Positions 25,811-33,760 of a stretch of 64,000 nucleotides of DNA are shown here, one piece after another. The notes below the pieces were generated by a model, which saw nothing but the letters and a program-made list of their open reading frames with translations, did not search any database and was not told the origin of the DNA. The position numbers and the translations under genes are program-made. Location: assembly GCF_014207565.1 (NCBI RefSeq), contig NZ_JACHGJ010000013.1, forward strand, positions 33,234 through 97,233. Reading direction: 5' to 3'. Numbering within the stretch: the first letter of the stretch is position 1; the number at the start of each line of letters is the position of its first letter. This DNA is from Spirochaeta isovalerica. GTDB taxonomy: Bacteria; Spirochaetota; Spirochaetia; DSM-2461.

Positions 25811-26548
25811 TCAGATTTTAAGTCCGCCGTCCACACCGAGAATCTGCCCGGTAACAAAAGCCGATTTATCACCGGCGAGGAACGTTACGGCATTGGCGAT
25901 ATCTTCCGGTTCGCCCAGACGCCCGAGCGCCGTATTGCTTTCCATGAGATCCAGGACTTTCTGCGGCACGGCATCGGTCATGGGAGTGCGGATAAATCCC
26001 GGAGCCACGGCATTGACCCGGACCCTGGCACCTTTTCTGGCAAATTCTTTCGCCCATGTTTTAGTCATGGATATGACGCCGCCCTTGCTGGCCGCATAGT
26101 TGGACTGCCCCACATTGCCGTAGACGCCGACAACAGAGGACATATTTATGATCGATCCCGCACCCTTTTCCATCATTTTGGGCGCGATATATTTCGTCAT
26201 ATTAAAAACGCCCTTGAGGTTGATATTGAGGACAAAGTCCCAATCCTCTTCTGACATTTTCTGGATGAGATTGTCTCTTGTGACACCGGCATTATTGACC
26301 AGGACATCAATGGAACCGAATTGACCGACCATTTCATCTGTAAAGGCGGCAATGGCTTCGCTGTTCTGAACATCGAGGACGTATCCCCTGACATTGCTGT
26401 TGGCTTTTTCCATTTCTGCGAAAGTGGCATCAGACACATCGGTGGCGATTACCATCTTCGCTCCTTCAGCGGCGAACTGCTCGACGATTGTCCGGCCGAT
26501 ACCCCGGCCTCCGCCTGTAACGACGCATACAAGATCTTTAACACTCAT
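25811..26548 (-). CDS. SDR 3-oxoacyl/3-hydroxyacyl oxidoreductase (FabG/PhaB-like)
   Basis: 245-residue classical short-chain dehydrogenase. Cofactor motif 'TGGGRGIG' (residues 11-18), 'NNAGV', catalytic Ser in 'NMSSVVG', and Y-x3-K in 'YAASKGG'. Start ATG 26548 follows AAGGAG; a longer frame from 26611 would run through the operator. It is the first gene of the seven-gene operon. With CoA-transferase and thiolase downstream, oxidation of a 3-hydroxyacyl (possibly 3-hydroxybutyryl) substrate or reduction of a 3-oxoacyl substrate are both possible. Confidence 0.9.
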   Translation of the reverse strand: MSVKDLVCVVTGGGRGIGRTIVEQFAAEGAKMVIATDVSDATFAEMEKANSNVRGYVLDVQNSEAIAAFTDEMVGQFGSIDVLVNNAGVTRDNLIQKMSEEDWDFVLNINLKGVFNMTKYIAPKMMEKGAGSIINMSSVVGVYGNVGQSNYAASKGGVISMTKTWAKEFARKGARVRVNAVAPGFIRTPMTDAVPQKVLDLMESNTALGRLGEPEDIANAVTFLAGDKSAFVTGQILGVDGGLKI

Positions 26549-26592
26549 TTTTATACTCCTTACAACCGGACCCTGCCGGCGCCACACGCAAC

Positions 26593-26607
26593 CATGTGAA
26601 TCACTTG
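26593..26607 (-). promoter_or_regulatory. Palindromic operator (copy 2)
   Basis: CATGTGAATCACTTG, 15 bases, one mismatch from a perfect palindrome. It lies between the predicted start point of the SDR promoter and the start codon, as copy 1 does at ackA. Confidence 0.75.
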
Positions 26608-26622
26608 TCATTTTTATAATTT

Positions 26623-26650
26623 ATGTTACCACAGATCTGATCTCTGTAAA
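26623..26650 (-). promoter_or_regulatory. Promoter of the seven-gene acyl-CoA operon
   Basis: Minus-strand -35 TTTACA (26645-26650), 16-base spacer, -10 TAACAT (26623-26628). It is bracketed by the two palindromic sites, one downstream of the start point and one upstream of the -35. Confidence 0.65.
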
Positions 26651-26672
26651 GGGAAAAAAAGATTTTTTTATT

Positions 26673-26687
26673 CATGTGATTCACATG
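26673..26687. promoter_or_regulatory. Palindromic operator (copy 3)
   Basis: CATGTGATTCACATG, a perfect 15-base palindrome around a central T. Its centre is 80 bases from copy 2. It lies between the divergent SDR operon and the HAD gene and could act on either, or pair with copy 2 by looping. Confidence 0.8.
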
Positions 26688-26734
26688 CTCTTTTTACACG
26701 AAGATACTCACTTCTCCAAAGCGGCTCTTTATTC

Positions 26735-26740
26735 TATAAT
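26735..26740 (+). promoter_or_regulatory. -10 element of the HAD gene
   Basis: Perfect TATAAT only 6 bases before ATG 26747, with no Shine-Dalgarno between. The predicted start point coincides with the start codon, so the mRNA is probably leaderless. The -35 is weak (TTCTCC, 26712-26717). Confidence 0.65.
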
Positions 26741-26746
26741 CTCCCT

Positions 26747-27385
26747 ATGAAACAATATGTCACTTATCTCTTCGATGCCGACGGGACCCTTCTGGATACC
26801 TCGGAACTTATTTTTCAGAGCTTTTACCATACATGCCGGACTCACGGCGGTTTTGAAGTGGATCGGGAGACCATTTTCAAGGACGTCGGAATTCCCCTCA
26901 AAGTACAGCTGATCAAACTTCTGGGAGAGATGAGTCCCGAAGAGCTGGAAGCTGTTATTGAAACCCACCGGTCTTACCAGAAAACCATTTATGAAATGAC
27001 ACTGCGGCTCTACGGGGGCGTTAAGGAAGGATTGGTAAAATTGAAGGAACGGGGCGCCAGGCTGGGAATCGTAACGTCGAGAAACAGGGAGTCCCTCGAC
27101 ACCTATCTGAAACACACGGGAATCGACAGGCTGTTTGAAGTGGTGGCTTCTCCCGAAGATACCGCGAACCACAAACCGCACCCGGAACCGGTTTTATGGG
27201 CCATGAAGCAGTTCGGATCGGAACCGGACTCCACTGTTTTTGTCGGTGACGCTGTTTTCGACATTCTCAGCGGCAATGCGGCCGGCGTGGACACGGCGCT
27301 GATAACCTGGGGGCACAACGACCCGGAGGACATTGAAGCGGAACCGACCTGGGTCATTCATGATTTCAACGATCTCTTAAGCTGA
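26747..27385 (+). CDS. HAD-superfamily phosphatase (Gph/PpaX-like)
   Basis: 212-residue HAD subfamily IA hydrolase. Motif I 'FDADGTLLDTS' gives the nucleophile Asp9 and acid/base Asp11; motif II is 'GIVTSRN', motif III the Lys of 'NHKPHPEPV' and motif IV 'VFVGDAVFDI'. A helical cap lies between motifs I and II. It resembles phosphoglycolate phosphatase and pyrophosphatase PpaX. It is divergent from the acyl-CoA operon and has no obvious metabolic link to it. A house-cleaning phosphatase role is the default. Confidence 0.88.
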   Translation: MKQYVTYLFDADGTLLDTSELIFQSFYHTCRTHGGFEVDRETIFKDVGIPLKVQLIKLLGEMSPEELEAVIETHRSYQKTIYEMTLRLYGGVKEGLVKLKERGARLGIVTSRNRESLDTYLKHTGIDRLFEVVASPEDTANHKPHPEPVLWAMKQFGSEPDSTVFVGDAVFDILSGNAAGVDTALITWGHNDPEDIEAEPTWVIHDFNDLLS

Positions 27386-27427
27386 TTTTTTTATTGAATA
27401 ATACCATATCGGCCCTATTATTATGGT

Positions 27428-29176
27428 ATGGCAGCCATAAAAAAAATCTTATTGATCAGTTTTACCTTATTTGCTCTTCTCTCCTGCATGACCGGTTCGG
27501 GAAAGACAACCTCTACGGGAATGGATGTCGCTGAACTCGACAGTCTCATTCAGGATATGGCGGAGAGAATCATTCCTCTTCTTCCTGCGGAAAAGGAAGC
27601 AAATATCGCCGTCTACTATTTTACCGTCAACGGCGAAGAAAGCCCCTACAGCGATTACCTGATAAACAATCTGACAACGGAAATTGCCAACAGGGCACCG
27701 CAGAACTGTCACGTGGTAAGCCGGAAAGGGCTCGACCGGATAATGGACGAGTATTCCTTCCAGCTCTCCGACCTCGTCAGCGAAGAGACGCAGGTCAATA
27801 TCGGAGAGCTGTTAGGCGCCGACACCATCATAACCGGGTATATAACCCCTCTGGGAGACAGTAACAGTATAAATGTTCAGCTCATGGATGTGCATACGGG
27901 TGCGGTCTCCGGCGGTTTTACAATGAACGTATCCGGAGACATACAGCTGGGCTCCGGACAGGTCAGCGACAGAATTACCATGGAGCGTCAGTATTCCACG
28001 ACAAGCGGCGCCGCGACGACTACGACCATATACGAGAGTTTCGACGGCCCTGTTACAGAAGTGATGCCGGGATTTTTCGAAGAGCACTGGGGAGAGCACA
28101 TTTTGACAATAAGCGGCGAAACCGATGTCGATCCCGGGGGATACGCTTACCTCAATTTCTCTGCCCAGCTGGATACGGACGATTACAGGGCCATCCGTGA
28201 AGATTCAGACATGACTTTTTATCTGGATCTGCCTCTCAACGCCCCGCCCCTTGACTCCGATGGCTTTTATGTAAAGGTAAAGCCCTCCGGTTTCACAGGC
28301 GCTTATATCATGGTGCGTCAGACAATCGATGATGAGCACATCGTTCTGGGCGTCCCCATCAGCTTGAGACAGGGGGAATGGAATGAGCTGCGGATCCCCT
28401 TCGGAAACCTGAAGCTCCTCGAAGGTGAGGATCGTATGGACAGGGAGGAAAATATATCCATAACGCTGGGAGTTCCCTACTTTGACAATGTCGTTCAGGG
28501 GTATCTGAAAGGCATTTCTGTTGAAGGCTCACTTTCTGTTGACGAGCTCGGTCTCTATTCTCTTAAAGAAAACATGGATGATCAGGGAATCATATCGACA
28601 TTTGAAGATGAGATTCTCAAAGCAGTTCCCTCGCTCCATACAGAGGGAGGCCTGTTTTACGTAGATTATTCCAACAGCGATTCAGGCATGGAAAAACTGA
28701 ACAGAGGAATAGAATCCAGCCGCCTGGAATGGCGCATAGCCGAATCGGGGCCGGTTGGGAAATTTTTCACGGTTGCCGGCGAATACAGGCTGAACGATCA
28801 GATCAATACGTTCCTCGATGAAGGAGGCGAAGTTGCTCTTGTCCTCGATCTCTTTTTTGAAAAAAGACCTGATGATTTTGAAAAACTGACATTCCTCCTG
28901 TCCTCGGAAGGACTGACCACAGGTTACCTCTACCTTTCCAATCCCGAAGAAGCCGAAGCTTTCGAAACCGATATCCGCACAGGCAGAAGCTGGTCGAGGG
29001 TTTCTATTGATTTTTCTGATCTTCTTTACAGCGAAGAGGATTCGGGAGCTGATTGGGACGATCCGGTCATGATGCGGACCATTTGGCCGATTGCCCCCTC
29101 CATTCTCAGAAATGCTCTCGGGGAAGAGGGCCTTCTTGAGCTGTCTCTGAATATTGATGAGCTGAGCTGGGAATAA
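27428..29176 (+). CDS. Lipoprotein with CsgG/LpoB-like domain and two beta-rich C-terminal modules
   Basis: 582-residue predicted lipoprotein. The signal peptide ends in a lipobox LLSC (Cys20). Residues 50-180 resemble the CsgG/LpoB-type domain ('EANIAVYYFTVNGEESPYSDYLINNLTTEIA', 'VVSRKGLDRIMDE', 'LGADTIITGYI'), used by envelope proteins that bind partners or form pores. Residues about 200-390 and 400-580 look like two related beta-sandwich modules, each with 'F.l.lD....' strands and a final 'sv.i.....' segment. A -10 TATTAT (27416-27421) with TTGAAT 16 bases upstream ends 6 bases before ATG 27428 and there is no Shine-Dalgarno. Role in the envelope unknown. Confidence 0.7.
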   Translation: MAAIKKILLISFTLFALLSCMTGSGKTTSTGMDVAELDSLIQDMAERIIPLLPAEKEANIAVYYFTVNGEESPYSDYLINNLTTEIANRAPQNCHVVSRKGLDRIMDEYSFQLSDLVSEETQVNIGELLGADTIITGYITPLGDSNSINVQLMDVHTGAVSGGFTMNVSGDIQLGSGQVSDRITMERQYSTTSGAATTTTIYESFDGPVTEVMPGFFEEHWGEHILTISGETDVDPGGYAYLNFSAQLDTDDYRAIREDSDMTFYLDLPLNAPPLDSDGFYVKVKPSGFTGAYIMVRQTIDDEHIVLGVPISLRQGEWNELRIPFGNLKLLEGEDRMDREENISITLGVPYFDNVVQGYLKGISVEGSLSVDELGLYSLKENMDDQGIISTFEDEILKAVPSLHTEGGLFYVDYSNSDSGMEKLNRGIESSRLEWRIAESGPVGKFFTVAGEYRLNDQINTFLDEGGEVALVLDLFFEKRPDDFEKLTFLLSSEGLTTGYLYLSNPEEAEAFETDIRTGRSWSRVSIDFSDLLYSEEDSGADWDDPVMMRTIWPIAPSILRNALGEEGLLELSLNIDELSWE

Positions 29177-29241
29177 GTATAAAAAAACGGCTTGCTTCCC
29201 TATGGGCCATACAATACTATACCTTCAGGAGGATTAAGAAA

Positions 29242-30675
29242 TTGTCAAATCAGTCGCATAAGGATTCCTGGAAGAAAAATTACAGCACTGCCCCGGCGCA
29301 GCTTGAAAAAATGTCAAAAATAAAAGGGCTTATAAGTGCCTTTAATGCCAATATTGATGCGGTTATCAAAATATCGGGAAAAAAGATCGGTGAAATAATC
29401 GCTTCCGAATCATTGGACCCTGTCGCCCTGCTGAAAGAGGGAGAGACTTCGATAAACAGCAAAGAAGACTCGATAAGGGGAATAATCAAGTGTTTTGCCG
29501 GCGGAATAGCCGAAGAATGGTTAATTGAAGATGAAAAAGTGTATGGCTGGCTCAACGACACGATCGGTTACGATCAGCTCCAGATGGGCGGGCAGGGAGG
29601 AATCGTAGCCAATGCCATGGCGGTCTGCGGAGTCGATCCCGTATACGTTCACTGCGCATCCCTTCCTGAAGAGCAGGGAAAACTTTTTCTCGATCTTCCC
29701 AATCTCGTTTCGGTAGACGGCGCCGGCAATGTGAAAAAAGCCTATGAGATATCCCGCAAGGACCTCCCCCTTATTCACTGGATCATCGAATTCGACAAAG
29801 GCGATACTCTTGATCTGGGAGGGAAAACCATCACATGCCCCAAATCAAACCGCTTCATCGCCACTTATGACCCGCTGAACTTCAAACTGGACATTGATAA
29901 ACCTTTTGCCGAACTATTCAATAAAGGGAAGGATCCCTTTGAATATATCATCCTCTCCGGATATCAGATGCTCAAGGAAAACCTTGAAGGCGGAGAGAAG
30001 GGTCTCGATAGAATAGACGAATCAATTGAAATCGTTGAAAAATGGCGTAAAGCCGCGGCAATGGACCATATCCTCCATTTTGAGGTCGCCTCCACCCAGG
30101 ATAAAGTGATACGGAAAAATCTCCTGGATAAACTCGCTGTCCGTTCCGACAGTCTGGGCTTTAACGAAAGAGAGCTGATTGACATGCTGGAAGTTATCGG
30201 AGAAGAGGAACTGGCTTCGATATGTGACAAAAAGACAACCAGCTCAAATCTCTTCAAGGGCATGTTGAAAGTCTATGAGTACACAAAATGTCCGAGACTG
30301 CAGCTCCATATGTTCGGACTATATGTAACGCTTCAGAAAAAGGGCTTCTCCGTAACGCCGGAGCAGAACAGAAACGGAATGCAGCTTGCCGCTGTCATCG
30401 CAGCGGCCAAAGCAGGCACCGGTGCCATTAACAGCAAAGACGTTCTCATGTGGGCCGCCGGCCGCGAAGTCTCCGATACGGGTCTGGGCGAATTGAAATC
30501 GCTTTCGGAAGAAGTTGCTGAACTGTTCGGATCCAACGATATGCTGAACACAGGAATTTTTGAGAACGATGATCTGGAAATCATTGCTGTTCCTACAATT
30601 CTCATAGACAATCCCGTAACGCTCGTCGGAATGGGCGATACGATTTCATCGATCTCTCTTGTCGGTGCAAGATAA
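29242..30675 (+). CDS. ADP-dependent phosphofructokinase/glucokinase family protein
   Basis: 477-residue ribokinase-fold kinase of the ADP-dependent family, which uses ADP rather than ATP to phosphorylate glucose or fructose 6-phosphate. Signs are 'SAFNANIDAVIKI' near the N-terminus, 'QMGGQGGIVANAMA', 'RFIATYDPLNFKLDI', 'ILSGYQML', 'SLGFNERELIDML' and the catalytic G-x-G-D in 'LVGMGDTIS' with Asp as base. Start is TTG 29242 after a CAGGAGG box. A strong terminator follows. Family identity is firm; glucose versus fructose 6-phosphate cannot be told by eye. Most characterised members are archaeal or animal. Confidence 0.87.
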   Translation: MSNQSHKDSWKKNYSTAPAQLEKMSKIKGLISAFNANIDAVIKISGKKIGEIIASESLDPVALLKEGETSINSKEDSIRGIIKCFAGGIAEEWLIEDEKVYGWLNDTIGYDQLQMGGQGGIVANAMAVCGVDPVYVHCASLPEEQGKLFLDLPNLVSVDGAGNVKKAYEISRKDLPLIHWIIEFDKGDTLDLGGKTITCPKSNRFIATYDPLNFKLDIDKPFAELFNKGKDPFEYIILSGYQMLKENLEGGEKGLDRIDESIEIVEKWRKAAAMDHILHFEVASTQDKVIRKNLLDKLAVRSDSLGFNERELIDMLEVIGEEELASICDKKTTSSNLFKGMLKVYEYTKCPRLQLHMFGLYVTLQKKGFSVTPEQNRNGMQLAAVIAAAKAGTGAINSKDVLMWAAGREVSDTGLGELKSLSEEVAELFGSNDMLNTGIFENDDLEIIAVPTILIDNPVTLVGMGDTISSISLVGAR

Positions 30676-30689
30676 AAGACGATTTTGAT

Positions 30690-30717
30690 GGCTGTTCCCC
30701 GGAGCAGCCTTTTTTTT
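30690..30717 (+). terminator. Rho-independent terminator after the ADP-dependent kinase
   Basis: Stem GGCTGTTCC (30690-30698) / GGAGCAGCC (30701-30709) with one G-U pair, then eight T residues. Confidence 0.9.
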
Positions 30718-30737
30718 CCTGTCAGGGATATATCGGA

Positions 30738-30786
30738 TTGACTTTCCGCCCCCTTGTCGTTAACCTTTCAATTACCAATGGTTAAC
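30738..30786 (+). promoter_or_regulatory. birA promoter with BirA (biotin repressor) box
   Basis: GTTAACC (30759-30765), 14 bases, GGTTAAC (30780-30786) is a perfect inverted repeat with the spacing of the known biotin-repressor operator of many bacteria. It overlaps a possible -10 (TAACCT, 30761-30766; -35 TTGACT, 30738-30743) and the birA start codon. It predicts biotin-dependent autoregulation of birA-bioY-ecfA-ecfT. Confidence 0.82.
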
Positions 30787-31713
30787 AAATCTATTTCAAG
30801 TAGAAAGATTATACTCTCCATGCTTAGAAACAGCAGAGAACCTCTCTCGGGAGAAAGAATTTCCAGAGAATTGGGCGTCAGTCGCGTCGCTGTCTGGAAA
30901 CAGATTCAGAATCTCATAGAACTGGGATACGGCATTGAATCATCATCAGCCGGATATGCTCTGAAAGATGAGGCGGATCATCTCTACCCCTGGGAGTTCC
31001 CGCAGGAAAAACAGAACTACAATGCTTTTAAGGAATTGGACTCCACCATGACTGAAGCCAGAAAAATAGCTTTAAAAGGTTGTTCCGATTTTACGACCGT
31101 AGTGGCTGAAAAGCAGAATAAAGGGCGAGGAAGAGGTACAAAATCCTGGGATTCCCGGGAAGGCGGCTTGTATTTCACCTGGATAATTAAACCCGAGCTT
31201 CCCCTGGCCTATCACTATATTTATACAATCGGTGCCGTGGCAGCGCTTTCCCGGACTGTCAATGATTTATACGGAGTTGACGCCAGAGCCAAATGGCCCA
31301 ATGACCTTGTTGCCCCGGAGGGAAAAGTGGCCGGTGTCTTATCAGAAATGGAATGCTCCGGCGAAAAAATCAGCTGGCTGAATCTTGGAATTGGAATCAA
31401 TGTGAATAATAAGCTGGACTCGGAAGACAGAACATCATTAAAAGAGTTATCCGGTCATTCCATAGACAGAAAAGAACTTCTCAACAGTTTTGAAGAACAA
31501 TTCCGCAGAATGCTTTCAAGGGAAACTCCGGGGTCAATCAGGGCGATGTGGGAGAACCGGAATTCCACGATCGGACAAGCGGTCCGCCTTCGATCGGAAC
31601 AGGAAGGCCTGTTGACCGGCCGCGCAGTCGGACTGACGAAATCCGGCTCTCTCATCGTGAGAAAGGGAAAGATTGAAACAACAGCTCTCTTCGGAGACAT
31701 ATATGAAAAATAA
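30778..31713 (+). CDS. birA: Biotin--protein ligase / biotin operon repressor BirA
   Basis: 311-residue bifunctional protein. The N-terminal winged helix (residues 6-60, 'ISRELGVSRVAVWKQIQNL') binds DNA and the catalytic domain makes biotinyl-5'-AMP and biotinylates carrier proteins. Signatures are 'NKGRGRGTKSW' (biotin/ATP loop) and 'AKWPNDLV'. ATG 30778 is preferred over a TTG at 30754 because the conserved N-terminus starts there, although it has no Shine-Dalgarno. It is followed 14 bases later by bioY, so regulator, ligase and importer are one operon. Confidence 0.93.
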   Translation: MVNKSISSRKIILSMLRNSREPLSGERISRELGVSRVAVWKQIQNLIELGYGIESSSAGYALKDEADHLYPWEFPQEKQNYNAFKELDSTMTEARKIALKGCSDFTTVVAEKQNKGRGRGTKSWDSREGGLYFTWIIKPELPLAYHYIYTIGAVAALSRTVNDLYGVDARAKWPNDLVAPEGKVAGVLSEMECSGEKISWLNLGIGINVNNKLDSEDRTSLKELSGHSIDRKELLNSFEEQFRRMLSRETPGSIRAMWENRNSTIGQAVRLRSEQEGLLTGRAVGLTKSGSLIVRKGKIETTALFGDIYEK

Positions 31714-31727
31714 CAGGAGAAATCTGA

Positions 31728-32258
31728 ATGAATGAAAAATCATCCATCCGCATGATGGTTATGTCCTCTCTCTTCGCCGCACTGACTGCGGTCGGCGCTT
31801 ATATCGCCATACCCATAGGTCCCGTTCCAATAGTGCTGGCAAACTTTTTTGTCATGTGCGCCGGTCTGTTACTGGGAAAAAAATGGGCTCCGCTATCCAT
31901 GATTGTCTATCTTGGGCTCGGCTTTGCCGGATTGCCCGTCTTCTCAGGCGGAGCATCGGGTCCGGCCGCCTTCGCCGGTCCCACTGGCGGTTTTCTCATA
32001 GCTTATGTCTTGTCTGCTCTGACTATCGCGATAATCAGCGGTTCGGGAGAAACAAGGCTCTGGAAAGACATTGCTGCTGTCCTGGCAGGAATTGCCATCG
32101 TCTATTTAGTTGGAGTCCCCTGGTTGAAAATAAGCCTCGATATGGATTGGGCGAAAGCTATGACGGCGGGCATGCTTCCTTTCATACCGGGTGATATGCT
32201 CAAGGGAGCCGCCGCAGTTGCAATCGTGAAATACCTTCGGCCGCGATTTAATGACTGA
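31728..32258 (+). CDS. bioY: Biotin transporter S-component BioY
   Basis: 176-residue integral membrane protein with about six helices, the substrate-binding part of an ECF biotin importer. Typical BioY phrases are 'ALTAVGAYIAIPIGPVPIVLANFFVMCAGLLLGKKWAPLSMIVYLGLGFAGLPVF' and 'GPTGGFLIAYVLSA'. It has an AGGAGA box and overlaps ecfA by 8 bases. Confidence 0.95.
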   Translation: MNEKSSIRMMVMSSLFAALTAVGAYIAIPIGPVPIVLANFFVMCAGLLLGKKWAPLSMIVYLGLGFAGLPVFSGGASGPAAFAGPTGGFLIAYVLSALTIAIISGSGETRLWKDIAAVLAGIAIVYLVGVPWLKISLDMDWAKAMTAGMLPFIPGDMLKGAAAVAIVKYLRPRFND

Positions 32259-33006
32259 GAACACTCCGATCATTGAAATATCCCGATTATCTCATATCTT
32301 TTCCGACGGAACGATGGGGTTGTCTGATATAACCTTCTCGGTGAACAGGGGAGAGTTTCTTATTATCTCCGGCCCGAACGGAAGCGGAAAAAGCGTTCTG
32401 ATGAAACATCTGAACGGTTTGCTCTCCCCTTCCGAAGGAGACATACTGATCGACGGTGTTCCGCTATCCGGGGATCTGATTTCAGTAAGGAAAAAAATCG
32501 GCCTGGTATTTCAGGATGCGGACAGTCAGATTATCGGTCAGACTGTTGAAAAAGATGCCGCCTTCGGTCCGGAAAACCTCCGCCTGTCCAGAGAGGAAAT
32601 TGACAGGAGAGTGCATAGCGCTCTGGATGAGGTAAAACTACTCCATAGAAAAAAGTCCCGTCCCCATATTCTTTCGGGTGGGGAGAAAAGGCGGCTTGCC
32701 GTTGCGGGAATTCTCTGTATGGAACCGGAACTGTTTATTTTCGATGAACCCTTTTCCAATCTCGATTATTCGGGAGTCAAACAGGTCCTTCACCAACTGG
32801 TGGACCTCCATGAAAAAGGACATACCATCATTGTAATCACTCACGACCTCGGCAAAGTTCTGGCTCACGGAACAAGGCTCATTATAATGGAAAAGGGAAG
32901 AATTGTCGCAGAGGGTCAACCGGATGGCCTTCTCGATTCGCTTGAGCAATGGGGTATAAGACGTCCGAAAGGCCTGAAAAGCGGAGACATGACATGGCTG
33001 AGGTAG
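32251..33006 (+). CDS. ECF transporter ATPase (BioM/EcfA)
   Basis: 251-residue ABC ATPase energising BioY. Walker A 'GPNGSGKSV', Q-loop 'LVFQDADSQI' (the ECF-type 'DQ' pattern), signature 'LSGGEKRRLAVAGIL', Walker B 'LFIFDEPFSNLD' and switch His 'ITHDL' are intact. It overlaps bioY and ecfT, showing tight coupling. A dedicated single ATPase gene suggests a BioMNY-type, biotin-specific module. Confidence 0.94.
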   Translation: MTENTPIIEISRLSHIFSDGTMGLSDITFSVNRGEFLIISGPNGSGKSVLMKHLNGLLSPSEGDILIDGVPLSGDLISVRKKIGLVFQDADSQIIGQTVEKDAAFGPENLRLSREEIDRRVHSALDEVKLLHRKKSRPHILSGGEKRRLAVAGILCMEPELFIFDEPFSNLDYSGVKQVLHQLVDLHEKGHTIIVITHDLGKVLAHGTRLIIMEKGRIVAEGQPDGLLDSLEQWGIRRPKGLKSGDMTWLR

Positions 33007-33737
33007 AGTTTTTCCACTATCGCGCCGGTTCCGGATTTCTTTACTCGCTCAACACAGGCATCAAATACCTCTGCGCACTGCTTCTCTCTGTGACACTTTT
33101 CCATAGTTCGGTCCTGGAATTATCGGCTCTGACTCTGATCATACTGCCTCTGCTGGCCCTGGCTCTGAAACCATCTCCCGCCTCCCTGATAAAAAGAATG
33201 AGAGAAATGAAAGGGTTTCTCTTTTTACTCCTGCTGGTCGCCTCGATAAGGGGGTTCAGCTCTAGCGGACCGATTGAAGAGAGATGGCTTTTCAGCGGTC
33301 TTTACTGCTGGAAGATAATCATGCTTCTCATAACGGGCCAGGTCCTGATTCAAACGACCGATCCTTCCGAACTGCACGGCGCCCTATATCGTTTTCTGAG
33401 AAAAATCCCTTTTGTTCCCGCCGGACCGGCCGCCACCATGCTCTCCCTGACCATTGCGTTCATACCCCTTATATTCGATCAGTACAGCGAAATCCGTCAG
33501 GCCGCCGAATCCAGGCTTTCCGGGTTAAACCGGAATCCTTTCAGCCGGATATTCCATATGGGCCTCCCTTTATTGGAAACGACTTTGACCCGTGCCGATG
33601 AAATCTCCGCGGCAATGGAAAGCCGCTGCTATAACCACAACCCCACTCTCCCCGAAGCGGCATTGTCCCGCAAAGACATAGCTTTACTGCTGGCTGTTAT
33701 TTTATCAGCCGCGACGATTTTCATTTTTAATTATTGA
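32994..33737 (+). CDS. ECF transporter transmembrane protein (BioN/EcfT)
   Basis: 247-residue membrane coupling subunit. It opens 'FFHYRAGSGFLYSLNTGIKYLCALLLSV', the EcfT N-terminal pattern, and carries the two Ala-Arg-Gly-like coupling motifs in altered form: 'AESRLSG' near residue 170 and 'AMESRCYN' near residue 205. ATG 32994 is chosen because a GGAGACATG region precedes it and the family pattern begins there; it overlaps ecfA by 13 bases. Confidence 0.9.
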   Translation: MAEVEFFHYRAGSGFLYSLNTGIKYLCALLLSVTLFHSSVLELSALTLIILPLLALALKPSPASLIKRMREMKGFLFLLLLVASIRGFSSSGPIEERWLFSGLYCWKIIMLLITGQVLIQTTDPSELHGALYRFLRKIPFVPAGPAATMLSLTIAFIPLIFDQYSEIRQAAESRLSGLNRNPFSRIFHMGLPLLETTLTRADEISAAMESRCYNHNPTLPEAALSRKDIALLLAVILSAATIFIFNY

Positions 33738-33760
33738 AAAGCCCATTATAATTATCAGTG

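Noticed and set aside
24751..25821. A 356-codon open frame on the plus strand
   Set aside because: It lies opposite the CoA-transferase, which has a full family signature, and has no ribosome site or recognisable motif of its own.
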